Source: Candidatus Anammoximicrobium sp. (GTDB lineage Bacteria; Planctomycetota; Planctomycetia; Pirellulales; Pirellulaceae). Taken from it: a DNA stretch of 64,000 nucleotides. The notes under the pieces were generated by a model. It was not told where the DNA came from and searched no databases. It saw nothing but the letters and a program-made list of their open reading frames with translations. The stretch spans positions 1-64,000 of the forward strand of contig JAAYYU010000148.1 of the NCBI GenBank assembly GCA_012515235.1, in the 5' to 3' direction. The position numbers were made by a program, and so were the translations under genes. Below are positions 46,177-60,000 of this stretch, one piece after another (position 1 is the stretch's first letter; every line of letters starts with the position of its first letter).

Positions 46177-47379
46177 TCAATACAGCCAAACGGTTACCGA
46201 GGCACCGGCCGGGTATCCCTCGCTGTCCTCTGGGATCACGACGAAGCCGTCCGCTCGCGTTGTAGAACTGAGGATGGAAGCACCGCTAATTGCGATCGGT
46301 TCGATTTCACCATCGGCAATCCGCACACGGGCGTAATCCAGGCGGCCAACGGTGGAGACGAGTTTGCGTCTAAGCGTAAGCTGTGTTTGCACATAGGGCC
46401 AGCGATCCGGCCGGCCGGCCAGCCTGCGGATCGCCAGTCCGGCAAAGAAATCATAAGCGCAAAGGCAGGAAACGGGATTTCCGGGCAACAAAAACACCAA
46501 GCGTTCGCTTAACCGTCCCATGCCGGCTGGACTGCTGGGGCGCATGGCAATGCCATGAATCGACAATTCACCGAACTTTGTCAGCAGAGTTGGGGCGTAG
46601 TCCTCCTGCCCTACGCTGGAGCCTCCTGAGACCAAAATCATCTCCACATCGCTTTGCATCGCCGCCAGGATTGCGTCAGGGGCGTCGGCCACGATGCCCG
46701 GATAGATCGGAACCCCGCCGTCTCGGCGAACGAGTGCGGAGAGCATCGGGCCGTTCGCATCGCTGATACGATTTCCGCTGGGTTTGCTTCCAGGTGGCAA
46801 CAACTCGTTACCTGTGACCAAGATACGAACACGAGGCCGACACACGACCGACGCCTCGGAAACGCCGATCGAAGAAAGGACTCCCAGATCTTGCGGTCGG
46901 AGTCGCCGACCCGCGGAAAGGGCCATGCTGCCGCGAGCGATGTCCTCGCCACGTCGACCGACATGTTTACCCGGCGAAACCTCGCTGAGAGCGAAGACTT
47001 CGCCGCCTGCGAAATTTGCCTGTTCGACAGGCAAGACGGCGTCCGCGCCGGGCGGGATCGCTGTCCCCGTCATGATCTTAACCGTCTCCCCAGAAGAGAC
47101 TTGGGGAAGCAGATCGTCGCCTGGGAGAATCGTTCCGACCAGGGTCAATCGCAGCCGGTTGTATGGTGAGGCCCCTAGCGTGTCGGCAGACTGAACGGCG
47201 AAACCATCCATCATGGCCCGATCAAAACCCGGAACGTCGAAGTCGCTGATGACATCACTTGCCAGAACACGACCGGCCAACTTGCACAAGGGCAGGTCCT
47301 CAGGCGGGAGGGGCCGGGAATGGTCCACCACCCACGACACGGCTTGCTCGACGCGAACGCGACTGGAGAAGCCTGTCAT
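46177..47379 (-). CDS. moeA: Molybdopterin molybdotransferase MoeA
   Basis: 400 residues from ATG 47379. MoeA inserts molybdate into adenylylated molybdopterin. SDFDVPGFDRAMMDGFAV, SGETVKIMTGTAIPPGADAV, the MPT-binding SGGSSVGQEDY (Asp in the GGSSVG loop region) and LPGNPVSCL are all present, as is the C-terminal beta-barrel domain. An upstream ATG (47445) gives a 22-residue extension without family similarity. GGGGG lies upstream of the chosen ATG but rather far away. Molybdenum-cofactor synthesis also fits the ModF-like ATPase elsewhere in the window. Confidence 0.9.
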   Translation of the reverse strand: MTGFSSRVRVEQAVSWVVDHSRPLPPEDLPLCKLAGRVLASDVISDFDVPGFDRAMMDGFAVQSADTLGASPYNRLRLTLVGTILPGDDLLPQVSSGETVKIMTGTAIPPGADAVLPVEQANFAGGEVFALSEVSPGKHVGRRGEDIARGSMALSAGRRLRPQDLGVLSSIGVSEASVVCRPRVRILVTGNELLPPGSKPSGNRISDANGPMLSALVRRDGGVPIYPGIVADAPDAILAAMQSDVEMILVSGGSSVGQEDYAPTLLTKFGELSIHGIAMRPSSPAGMGRLSERLVFLLPGNPVSCLCAYDFFAGLAIRRLAGRPDRWPYVQTQLTLRRKLVSTVGRLDYARVRIADGEIEPIAISGASILSSTTRADGFVVIPEDSEGYPAGASVTVWLY

Positions 47380-48040
47380 TCGCACGTCGTACCCCCGATC
47401 TGGCAAAGGCGATTCTCCTCTCAAATCCCGACTTAAAACGTTCATTAACAATGCCTTGCGCTGCAACCGCAGATGTTCGGATTCACCTGCCCTACCGAAC
47501 TTTCTCGGAAATTCTAACCGGCGTCAATCGCGACCGGCAAGCACTTCGATTGCGGCAACCCCCGTATTTTTCTGGATAAGCATGTCCGGACTGTAGTCCG
47601 GTGACCTATGTTAAATAAATCCAGGCCAAGCGTGGCTGAAACGGGAATCCGCTGGCTGTCCAGACGGTGTTTTCGGCATTTTTGCGTCCGGATTCCGACG
47701 CTTTAACCGTCAGTTACGATGGAACTTCGCAAGTCGCGTTCTCGTCAAAGCCGGGTGAAAATGTTGCCATTTATGGGTAAGTTGGCGGGCAAGGATGGTC
47801 GGCCGTTTTGCATAACCCTTACAGCCAACTATAATCCGACTTATGCCGCTGTTATCTTCGCATCTTCCCTAGATTGCTCATGTTTACATCAGGTTGCCCC
47901 GATTTGACGTAAAGTGAAGGTGCCTTATCGGCATCAAGAAGGGTATCCGTATTTCTGTCTGGCATCTGGAAGGCTTCCCGACATGCACCTTTGTCCCGCT
48001 GGGGTGAAGGGCTGAGTCCATTGATTGACACGAGGTTGGT
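47380..48040. other. Divergent intergenic region before the giant gene
   Basis: 661 bases without a credible gene. It contains the moeA upstream region, a compact palindrome CCGGACT-GT-AGTCCGG at 47586-47601, AT-rich sequence near 47605-47625, and a promoter at 47808-47835 for the giant gene. Confidence 0.6.
47808..47835 (+). promoter_or_regulatory. Candidate promoter of the giant surface-protein gene
   Basis: TTGCAT at 47808-47813, a 16-base spacer and a perfect TATAAT at 47830-47835. The leader would be about 200 bases long, ending with GAGG before ATG 48041. Confidence 0.5.
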
Positions 48041-51000
48041 ATGACCATTGGTCGTTTTCGCAAGTCGTCGGCGAGGGCGAGAGGGACGTTCAAACGGCGC
48101 GAGGAGACGCGACGTCAGCGTAGCCGGCGGGGGCTGCGGATGGAGGCACTGGAGCCTCGTCAGTTGTTGGCGACCGGCCCGCAACTGATCGGGATTCAAC
48201 CGAATCAGGGCGATCTGCTCAAGGATGGCGACGTTCGCAACGTGGCCCCGCGGGAACTGGTCTTCAACTTTGACCAGGCGGCGGTCATCGACGAAGCGAC
48301 GTTGGGCGCGATTCAGGTGATGCGCAGCGGAGGCGACGGGGTCTTCGACGTCGCGGCAGCGCGATCGGACTTCAACACGTCGGGGCAAGTGGTCGTGGAG
48401 TTTCACGCCCGCACGCCGGGCGAGGCGGGCAACGGCGTGGCCGTGCTGTTCAGCAAGCGCAACGTGGGCAGGGCGGCACCGCCCGTCATCGTGGTCGAGG
48501 GCAGAACGATCCTGGTCGAGTTGAACTCGACGCCCAAGTACCAGACGACCGCTTCCAGCCTGATCACGGCGATCAATCAGAACGCGGCGTCGAAAGCGCT
48601 GGTACAGGCCGTGTTGGTGTCGGGCCCCTCGGCGACGGACATTGCCACCCCTGCGATCACGTACTCGCCCTTGACGCTGACCGGCGGCAACCGAGCGTCG
48701 GTTTCCTCGAATTTCAACAGCGGCGGGAACCTGGACATCACCTTTACGGCTGTCGCGTCGGGCGCTGCGGGCAACAACCTTCGCATCGAGGTGACCAAGA
48801 GCAATTTTGGCGGCGCGGGCAGTCCGACGATCAAGGTGGTCGATGGCCGCACGATCCAGATCACATTGAACTCAAGTCCGGGCAACGAGACCACGGCGGC
48901 GCAGTTGGTCAGCGTCTTTAACGCGAACGTGCAGGCTCGCGCGCTGGCCGTCGCCTCGAATCCCGTGGGCAATCCGAACACCAAGCTGGGGCTGGCTCAG
49001 ACGGTGATTAACTATTCGCCGCTGATCCTCCGCGGCGCAAATGACGTGGTCGTCGAGCCGGGCTACGTGGGGCTGGGTGATTCCGCCCGCGAAGTGATTT
49101 TCCGTTTTGCCGAATCTTTGCCGGATGACGTGTATCGCATCGATGTCGCCGGCACCGGGACCGCTCCGCTGCGAAGCGAGAATGGTTTTGCCTTGGGCGA
49201 CAAGACGGAGGACGGCACGGACAACGGGCAGGATTACGCCTTGCGGTTCGAATTGGATTTGGGGCCGCAGATCCTGGGCGTCGTGCCGCAGCCGATCGAC
49301 CGAACGGCCAGCGGGATTCTGACGCAGCGAACCAGTCAGATCGAAGTGTATTTCAACGACGACGATTTGGCGCCGGTGTACGCGACGAACCCGAACTTCT
49401 ATCAGCTGGTTTTCACCAACGACACGGTGCAGACGACGGACGACGTGGTCTACAAGCCGATCGCCGTCCAGTACTTTTCGGACACCGATCGCGCGGTCTT
49501 GACGTTCGGAGCGCCGCTGCACCAGTTGGGCAGTGGCGCGGGCACGTTCCGGCTGCGGATCGGGATGGATGAGCAGGTGCCCTTGGCACCGACAGCGGTG
49601 GCGACGGAAGCCGATCCGGGGTCCAGCTTTGAGACGGCGACGGACTTGTCCTCCACGTTCCGGCTGGGGACGACGTTGGAGGTGATCGGCAGCGGAGCGT
49701 CGTTTGCGGACGGTCAGCGGTTCACTATTACGGACGCGGTGGGGAACGCCAAGACCTTTGAATTCAACGATCCCAGCGTGGGCAGCGGGGGGCTGAGCGT
49801 GACGACGAACCGGGCCGTCGTGTACGAGTCGGGCGACGACGGCACCCCGACCACCCGGACGGCGTTGGCGGCGGCGATTCAGACCGCGATTGCGGATACG
49901 GTTACGGCGGGCGAGTTGTCGGTCTCGGTGACGCTGGACGAGACGCTGGGCCGGGTGTACCTGAGCGGCGAGCGGACGGTGGCTTTGGGGGACGGCTTGC
50001 GCGCCGTCCGGACGGGGACGGAGTCGCTGGTGATCTCGTCCGCGATCGAGCCGCAGGTGTACGAATTGGATTTGCCGGGGGCCAGCGACGAACCCGGCCA
50101 TCGCGCGATTTCGGAGCAGATCGCAGCGCATCTCTTGCAGCCCGCGGATTCGCAGAACGGCATCGCGACCATCTTCTACAATTTCCGGAGCGACTACGGC
50201 GTCGATCCGGCCGGCAACGCGCTCTCGAACTTGATCACGACCGAGCAGAAAACGCGGGCCCGCGAGGCGTTCGAGCTGTGGGGACAGGCCATCGGCGTGC
50301 AGTTCGTCGAAACGGCGTCTCAGGGGATCGTCGTGGCGACGGGCGATATGCGGGCGCTGGATCCGGCGGTACCTACCGGTCCCGGAGGAACGTGGGCGCT
50401 GTCCAGGCCGAACCCGCTCACGGGCCAGCCCACGGTCGTCTTGGATGCGGCCGAGAACTGGTACGAGTCGTTCGGGCAATCGGACGATCCGCTCCGGCCA
50501 GACAGCTGGTTCGAGTTCGTGATGAGCGGCATCGGCCAGTGTTTGGGTTTGGGGTATACGGGCGATCTGCCGCCGGGGACCATCATGGGCGGCGACGGGA
50601 ACCTGGCGTTCGACAACGCCAGCTTTCCGGAAGCGGTCTACCCTGGGGCGCAGGACGTCGTCCACGGCCGGCATTTGTACCGCCAGGAAGGCAAGGACAT
50701 CGACCTGTACCGCTTCGAGTTGCCGGAGAGCGGCGTGCTGTCGGCGGAAGTCATCGCGGAGCGTCTGACAGACTCCAGCCTCTTGGATGCCGTGCTGGCC
50801 TTGTATCGGGAGGAAAACGGGCAGCGCGAGTTGATCGCCCGCAACGACGATTACTTCAGTGACGACTCTTTTCTGCAAATGACGCTGGAGGCCGGCGTGT
50901 ACTACATCGGCGTCTCGGCAGCGGGTAATATCGAATACAACCCGGCGGTTGCGGACACCGGCTTTGGCGGTGTGTCCGAAGGTCAGTACGATTTGCGATT

Positions 51001-54000
51001 GACGTTCCGTCCTGGCGCCGACAACAGCCTGGTAGATGTCGACAACTCGCTGAACGCGACTGCGGATTCGGTGTCGCGGGCGACGCCGCTGGACGGCGAT
51101 GGCGACGGGGTGCCGGGCGGCGTGTTCAATTTTTGGTTCCGCGTCGATGCCACGCCGATCATCGTGGACAAGACCTCGCCCAACGGCGGCACGGGGAATT
51201 TGACGGCGCCTTTCAATACGATTGCGGCCGCTTTGAATTTGGCCCGCAACGGCGACGTCGTGCGGATCGTCGGCAACGGCGGCACCGATGGAAACTTGGG
51301 AACGCCGGCGGATGCCAAGGCCTACGAGATCGGGTTCGGGCTGTTGAACCAGCCGCTGCCGGACGGCAGCACGCTGAACGTGCCCAAAGGCGTGACCGTG
51401 ATGATCGACCGGGGCGCCGTGCTGAAGCTGCGGCGGGCGCGAATCGGGGTCGGCAGCTTTTCCGCGACGGGTGACGCCAGCGGCGGCGCGCTGCAGGTGC
51501 TTGGCGCGCCGCGACTGGTGGACAACGCGGGATTCCTGGTCAAAGACGCAAGCGGCAACGCCCTGTCCGGGCGGGTCACGTTCACGTCCTACAACGACGA
51601 GAAGCTGGGCGGAGACAGCACCCCCTCCGTGACGACGACGCCGGCGGCTGGCGACTGGGGCGGACTGATGTTCCGGCGCGATCTGGATCAGACCGCTGGC
51701 CGGCTGGACTGGGAAGACGCCGGGATCTTCTTGAACTACGTCAATCAGGCGGACATCCGTTACGGCGGCGGCACCGTGACGGTAGACGGAATTCCGCAAG
51801 CCGTGACGCCGATTCACGCCATCGACGCACGGCCGACGGTCACCTTCAATGCAATCACCCAGAGTGCGGACGCCGCCCTGTCGGCCAATCCCGACAGCTT
51901 CCAGGAGAGTAATTACCACGATCCGGCTCATCAGACGGTCCCCTTCACTTCGGACTATACCCGCGTGGGGCCGGTGATTTACGGCAACCGCCTTGTCGAC
52001 AACTCGCTGAACGGACTGTTCGTGCGGCTGCAGATTCCGGCCGGAAGCCAGTTGGAGCAAATGACGGTTTCCGGGCGTTGGGACGATACGGATGTGGTTC
52101 ACGTGCTGGCCGAGAACTTGCGAATCAAAGGCAGTCCCGGCGGCCCGATCCAGGTCCAGTCGATGACGGCACCGGCCGTGAACCTGGTGACGCTGAGCAA
52201 GCAGGACAACGGCGGTGTGCCCGCCGGCAGGCAGACCTACAAGCTGACCTGGGTGGACGCCCTGGGCCGCCAAGGGCCGGCGTCGGATCCGACCGCCAGC
52301 GTGTTGGTGTCCGAGACCGATGCCGTCACGGGCGCGACTCAAAATGTTCTGCTCAGCAATTTGCCCACCGCGCCGGCGGGCTACACTCGGCGGCTGTACC
52401 GGTCGGTGAAGTCGGAGTACGTGTTGGTGGCCGAGTTGAATGCGGGGGACCGCACGTACCTGGACACGGGCACGGTGCTGGGCGGGCTGCTGGAAGCCTC
52501 GGCGGTCCAATTGCAGAGCCGCCTGCACGGCAGCCTGAAGGTCGATCCGGGCACGATTGTGAAACTGAACGGCGCGGGCATCGAGACCGGGTTTGGGGCG
52601 CAGTTATTGGCGGAGGGCTTGGACGGCAGCGAAGTGGTGTTCACCGCGTTGCAGGACGACCGGTATGGCGCGGGCGGCACCTTCGCCACCAGCAACCGCA
52701 ACGATCTGCAGCCTGGCGGCTGGACCGGGCTGTACTTGGGGCCGACCAGCCAAGCCAGTTTCGACCATGTCGTGTTCGCCTACGGCGGCGGCGTGTCCAA
52801 ATCGCCGGGCAATTTCGCTGCGTTTAACGTCCTGGAGATTCAGCAGGCGGACGTGCGGGTGGCCCATTCGGAGTTTGAGTCGAACGCCGGGGGCACGGGC
52901 GGCCAGGCGTCCCCGAACCGCGGCGGCCGTGGCACGAATGCGGAAGCCCTGATCTTCGTGCGCGGAGCGCAGCCGGTGCTGCTGGGCAACGTGATGCAAG
53001 GCAACGCGGGCCCGGTGATCAATATCGACGTCAACTCGTTGAATTACGAACTGGGCACCGATCCCGGACGCTCGACGGGAACCATCGACCGGCGGTCGGA
53101 CATCGTGGCGAACGCGGGGCCCCTGGTCCGCGACAACCGCTTGGGTGGAAACGAGATCAACGGGATGGTCGTCCGCGGCGGCACGCTGACCACGGAGGGG
53201 GTCTGGGACGATACCGACATTGTGCATGTCATCCTGAACGAGACCATGTACGTTCCCGACTTCCATACGTATGGCGGTTTGCGTTTGGAGAGCAGCGCGA
53301 ACCAGAGCCTGGTGGTCAAGCTGAGCGGCGAGAACGCCGGGTTCACGGCCACCGGCAGGCCGCTGGACATCACCGACCGCATCGGCGGTTCGCTGCACGT
53401 GCTGGGGCAGCCGGGGCAGCCGGTGGTGCTGACCTCGCTGAACGACTGCACGGCGGGCGCCGGCTTTACGCCCGCCGGCGCGTCGCAAGTGGAGACCAAA
53501 CTGGGCGTTTGCGGCGTGCCTGATCAGGCGGGCGCGGGCCGCCTGGGGCCGTTGGTGATCGAGGAAGTGACGACCGACGCCAACTCGCTCCGCGACATGC
53601 TGCTGGGGCCGGGCGTGACGCCGGTGGGCAACGCGGTTCTGGTGGGCGGACCGGCCTCGGCCGGGATCTTCGGCACGGGATTGGCCTCGATCGGAATCGA
53701 CTCCGGGATCATTCTCTCGACCGGCGACGTGGCCACGGCGGCGGGGCCGAACGTGGATGACTTCAGCAGCGGATTCGCCTCGCAGCAGGGCGACGCCGAC
53801 CTGGATGCCGAATTCAACTTGATCCCCGGATTCCTGACGGGCACCCAGGATACGACGTACCTGCAGTTCGACTTTGAATTGGAGCCGGGGGCCAGCCAGG
53901 ACCTGTTTTTCAACTTCGTGTTCGCCTCGGAAGAATACAATGAATTCGCGAATTCGTTCTGGAATGACGTGTTCGCGTTTTTCATCGACGGCCGGAACAT

Positions 54001-57000
54001 CGCGTTCATCCCCGGTACGACGACGCCGATCTCGATCAACACGATCAACGGCGGAAATCCCCTGGGAGTCAATCCTCAGAATGCGCAATTCTTCAACAAC
54101 AACAGCGTGACCGACAACGGACAGTTTCTGAGCCTGTTCGGTTTCGACGGGTTTACCGAGATCTTCACGGCCCAGGCGTTGGGCATCGGTGCCGGAACTC
54201 ACACGATCAAATTGGCGATTTCCGACGTTGCGGATGACGTCTTGGATTCGGCCGTGTTCTTCCAGATGGGCAGTTTTGCGAACGTCCAGGTGGGCACGCC
54301 GCCGCAGCCGGGTGACTGGCGCGGGGTGCAGTTGCGGGAATACACGAACGACCGCAACGCCAACATTGCCGTCGAGCGGGAGACGGGCAACGCCACGGTG
54401 ACGGGCGCCAACGACTCGACCGCCGCTGCGCAGCCCCTGGGCGAACTGGCGCCGGACGAGAAGTCGGCGGATGACAATCGCCGTCTGGGGCTGGAGGTCC
54501 GCGGAGCGCTGAATCGGCCGGGCGACCTGGATGTGTACATGTTCCAGGCGGTTGCGGGCACCGAGGTCTGGCTGGACATCGACCGGACCTCGCCGGCGTT
54601 GGATACCGTGCTGGAGTTGATCGACGGAGACGGACTGGTTTTGGGACGCTCCGACGAATCGGGCGCGGAAGCCAAGAATCCCAGCCTGCTGTACCGCGAT
54701 CCCACGCTCAGTGAGCCGCTGGTGAGCAATCCGCTGCCCAAGTCGGACGCGGCCGCGCAGGACCGCTGGACCACGAACACCCACGATGCCGGAATGCGCG
54801 TCGTGCTGCCGGGTCCCGTGGGGACGAGGAACACCTATTACGTCCGGGTGCGGAGCGGCAGCGGTCAACTGGGATCGCTGACTGCGGGACAGACCAGCGG
54901 CGTGTACCAGCTGCAGGTCCGGCTCCGGGAGGAAAACGAAATCCCCGGCTCGACGGTCCAGATGGCCGACATCCGCTACGCCGCGACGGGCATCGAAGTG
55001 ACCGGCGGAGTGAACCATTCGCCGTTGATCGGCGAAGCGGCGGAAGCCGTCAATGCGCAAGGCAACGACAGCAACGACACCCGCAGGACCGCCGATGATC
55101 TGGGGAACCTGCTGGCCTCCGACCGGGGCACGATCAGCGTGGCTGGGGAACTGGCCACTGCGACCGACGTCGACTGGTATCAACTGTTGATTGAGTACGG
55201 GCCCAAGTTGGAGACGACGGTCGCTTTGACTCAGGGCGTGTGGGACGTGATCGGCTCGGACACGGCGAATGTCCGGTGGAACGGTTCGACGCTGGTCTTT
55301 CAAACGCAGACCCCCGTGGGGGAGGATTTCGCCGTCACGGGCTATTTCACCTGGACGGGCAGCGGCGGGCAGAACGGGCGGGAGAATTTCACCGGAACGT
55401 TGCTGGCCGACAACAGCCTGCAACTGACCGGCACGCAGATCGTGCAACCCGCCACGCAGATCATGCTGCACAACTACACCGCGCAGGTCTCGCCCGACGG
55501 CCGCTCGATCACCAATGGAGCGTGGACGCCGGCCACCGCTGGACAGGGGGTCGCAGGCACGTGGAGCGCGAACCGCAGCATCACTTCCGCGGCCGGCGTC
55601 ACTCCGCAGCACGCGGCCGTGTTGTTCGACATCGACTATGCGGACGGATTTGCCCGCGCGAACACGAACCTGTGGGTTTTCGACGCGGCCGGGCATCTGG
55701 TGCTGGTGGGCGGGGACTCGGACCTGCTGGACGATCGTCCGGTGAACTCCAGCGAGCTGACCCAAGACCTGTCACGCGGCTCGGTGGGCGTCTTGGATCC
55801 GTTGGTCGGTCCGGTCACGTTGCCGGCCGCGTCGGGATTGGCGCCCGGAAGTTACTATGTCGCCGTGACTTCCAACGCAATTATTCCGGAGGAACTGCAG
55901 CAATTTCTCCAAGCGACGACGACGAATCCTCTCGTCCGCTTGGAGCCGGTGGACTCCGTGGCGCGCATCGCCGAGGACCACATCAACAGCGTCGGCAGCT
56001 ACACGACCGCGATGACGCCGACGGTCCCGGTGCTCTTCGGCGCCGACGACTCGGTCACCCTGTTCGTGCCGGGCGGGAGTGTATTGAAGGACGGCGAGTC
56101 GTTTACCCTCACCAACGCGGCCGGCAATTCCGTCACCTACGAGTTTGACGCGGACGGCCAGGTAACGACAGACCGAGTCGCCGTTCCCTTTGCCTTTGGG
56201 GACACCGCGACGCAGATCGGTTTGACGGTCGCGGAGGTGATCGCGGAACACCTGCCCGCGGAGTTAAACTCGGACGCCCTCATTCCCGAAGCGACGAAGG
56301 ATCGACCGCTGATCGAGTCGCAGGTGCAGGTCGGCGTCGGAGCCGACGGCCAGGTCGTGCTTCGGGAGTATGTCGTAGCGCAGACATTACTGAACGAAGT
56401 GGCGACCACCGATCCGCTTACGAACCAACTGCAGGCCACGCCGATCCTTCGTTCCAGCTCCCGCCTGCAAGACCCGCAGGTGCGGCAGGCCCCGGCGCCG
56501 GGCGAATCCCAAGTCACCGTCTACGTGTCTCGGCCGGCGGTCATGGATTATACGCTGGGCGACGTAACCACGCTTGTGACGCAGTCCTCCGGTTATCTCA
56601 ATCGCACCGAACTGGTCTCGGTCGACGCCTTCACCGGGCAGTTGGAGACGCGGGTCGGCGCCTTCGGCGCCCATGTCGGCGATGTGGCGATGCATCCGCG
56701 AGGCCAGTTGCCGGCCGTGGGCAACGGCGGCGGCTTGTTCGCCTATTCGATTCCGCAAACCTACCCGTACGACGACGCTGCGACCGGCAACTACTGGCAG
56801 ATCAATCCGAGCCTGGCGACGCCCGCCACGTTGGGCGAAGAAATCGGCGATGACGAAATTGAAACGTACGTGGAGGACATCACGGATCCCGGCAATGAGA
56901 TCGAAGCCGGTCCCGACGAGGACGGCGTCGGGGTGCGTTTCAACGCGATCACGTTCAGCGGCCAAGATCAGGGGCTGGGCACCAACGTTCGCGGTTTCGC

Positions 57001-60000
57001 GATCGGCAATCGCGGCGACGTCTACGATTACGGTTCGGGACAGATCTACTCGAGTGCCTACGGCATTCCGAACCCGGCGAACATCCTGTTTGAGTTCAAT
57101 CCGAACACCGGTGAGGCGACCAATCCGCAAGGCTACGGCGACAAGACCACGACGCAATTGCTGAGGGCGGGGGGCACGCAAATCTGGCAGCGCGGCGTGC
57201 TGGAAACCTCGGCCGACCCGTTCCCCTCCGGCGGTTCCAACACGACGGTGACGGGCGTCGAGGCGACCAGCACGGATACGTCTCTGACGGGGGCCGTGAT
57301 CGCGAATATCGAGGACGGGGACTTCTTTGAAGTCGATCGCGATGGCGACGGCCGGGGCGACGTGGGGTTCGAGTTCGATACGGGTCCCGAGTTCCTGATC
57401 AACGTGAACTCGAACAACGTGGCCAACCCGCAGGTGCCTCAGGACGGCGACATCTTCACCGTCGACGGCTACCTGTTCGAGTTCGACACGGGTTCGGTGA
57501 TCCTGGTGACGGCCCAGAACGGCGGCCAATTGGTCGACGGCACCACGCTGACCATTTCGGACGCCGCCGCCACCTCCTCGACGGTGACCTTCGAGTTTGA
57601 CAACGACAATATTACGGCCGGCAACGTGCCGATCACGTTCAATCAGACTTTCAACGCCCAGGCGATCGTCAGCGCCATCATGTCGGCCATCGCGGGCGTG
57701 CCTAATTTCGGCGTACAGGCGGTCCAGCTGCGGAACACGAACCGGATTACGCTCCTGGGCGAATCGACCACCAGCGGGGTGACGACCAACGCTCCGGGCA
57801 TTAGCATCCTCGGCCGGCCGGGCGTCACCGGAGCCACCACGCCGGTGCCCATCGAAGAGACCTATACGACCCAAGCGGTCGTGACCCAGGAGGAAGTCGG
57901 CCAGGCGATCGCGACGGCGCTCAATGCCACGGAAGGCCTGTCGTTCCAAACGGGCGCCGCCGGGAACCGGCTGAACTTCGTGGGCGCTCTGACGGCGGAC
58001 TTTGCGGGCATGAGCAATCCGTTGGTCTTCACGCCGGACGGGATGCCGGGCACGCTGAATCGCCTCCGTTTGCCGGTGCCGTTCCTGGTCAGCGACAACA
58101 GTCAGGAGATCGCCGACCGGGTTTATCAGGCCTTGATCGGCGCGTCCATCAGTGCTTCGCAGACCAGCTCGACCGTGTTGCTGGAATCGGTCCCGCCGCC
58201 CGCGTCTCAACCGGTCTTCGTGTGCAACAGCTATGGGACGCCGCCCCAGATCGGCGCCACGGGGATTCCGGACTGCCCGTTGCAGAGCGGCGGCGCCGCA
58301 CCCGGCGGTTCGATCACCGGCATGGCCTTTATCGGGAACCAGTTGTATGCCGTCACCAATACGGGCGGGCTGTTCCGGATCGCTAATTCGAGCGGAGGTT
58401 CTTTCTCTTACAACTCGCCCTACAACGTCGCGGATTACATCGACGGTTCCCAAGCGGCGCTGCAGGCCGTCAACGACGTGACGACGGTGGATGTACTGTA
58501 CACCGCGCCGCTGGAATTCCGCGACTCCAATCCCGACACGATCTTCGACGCCGCCGGCGGTTTTGTGGATGCGGGCTTCCTGGTCGGCGCACAGTTGATT
58601 GTCTCGGACACCTCCGGCAACGACGGCGTGTACACGATCGCCCAGGTCACCGCGGACACGATCACCTTGGCGAGCGGAGACACCTTGACAGACGAAATCG
58701 TCGCCACCGGTGCGCGGCTGCGGATGGTGACGACCGCGCCGGTCGTGTTCTCCGGGCTGGTAGCGGGTCCGCAGAACGCCGAAAACGGCCTGTACGCCAA
58801 CCTGCTGTTCGGCATCACCGGCACGGGGCGGGTCTTTGCCTTTGACACGTGGGGCCGTCCCCAGGCGGTGTTTGCCAGCGCGTCCTACTACGTGGACACG
58901 GGAGTTGGCGGCGCCAACGGCATCGCGTTTTCCAATCTGGACGACAATCTCTGGCACGTCTCCACGGATCGGGACACCGCTCCAGGGCACGCGGTCGGGC
59001 AGACCTTTAACGGCAGCCGACTGGGGCAGACGCCGACAGGGAACGCCAGCCTGTACTTTGGCTACGAGGGCCCGACGGTCCAAAGCCAATTCGGCACGCA
59101 GAACTTCGCGCCCAACACGGCCGCCAATACGTACGACTTCCCCGGCGGCGCGCAGGGCACCGTGATCAGCAATCCCTTCAGCCTGGAGGGAACTTCGGCC
59201 GGCGACAAACCGGTGTTGTACTTCGATTACTGGGTGGACACGGAGCGGACGGACGCCAACGAGGAGACCTCCCTGCTGGCGCCGGACGACCGGATGCGCG
59301 ACTCGTTCCGCGTGTACATCTCCGGGGACGACGGCCGGTGGAAACTGCTGAGCACGAACAACTCCGACCGCGACCTGCCGCTCGACGCGGATTATGTGGA
59401 CGAGTTCGATCCGTTCACCACGCGGGACGCTGCTACGGGCGAGCTGGTGGCGGAGCAGCCGTTCCAACGCGCGGAGATTTTCGACAGCACCAACCCGGCC
59501 TCCAACGACCCGTGGCGTCAGGCTCGGATCGATCTCTCGCCCTATGCCGGCCAGAAGAACATACGTTTGCGGTTCGACTTCAGCACGGCCGGCGGCATGA
59601 GTTCGGGCGGACGGAATTTCACGCTGGACTTGAACACCGCCGGCAACGAGTTGCGGGCGTTGGCGGGCTCCGAACTGCAGGACGGCCAGTTGTTCACGCT
59701 GAACGACCTGGTCCAGAATCCGGCGACGGATACGCTCCAGCGGGTCGACGTGGTCGGTTTTGAATTCGACTTCGGGCCCACCATTGTCGCGCCGACCGGC
59801 GCGGGCATCGACGACGGGGACCTGTTCGACATTGACGGAACGGTGTACGAGTTCGACAACAACGGCACCGGCGGGGCGACCAACAGCATCCCGCACATCC
59901 TGATTCCCTTCACGGGGCTGGAGACGGCGGGCGAACTGGCGGCGGCAATCCAAGCGGCGGTGGCAGAGAATCCCCCCGATCCCATCATGCTTTCGGCGGA

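Noticed and set aside
47719..47907. A 62-codon plus frame before the giant gene
   Set aside because: It lies over the predicted promoter and leader and has no ribosome site or family similarity.
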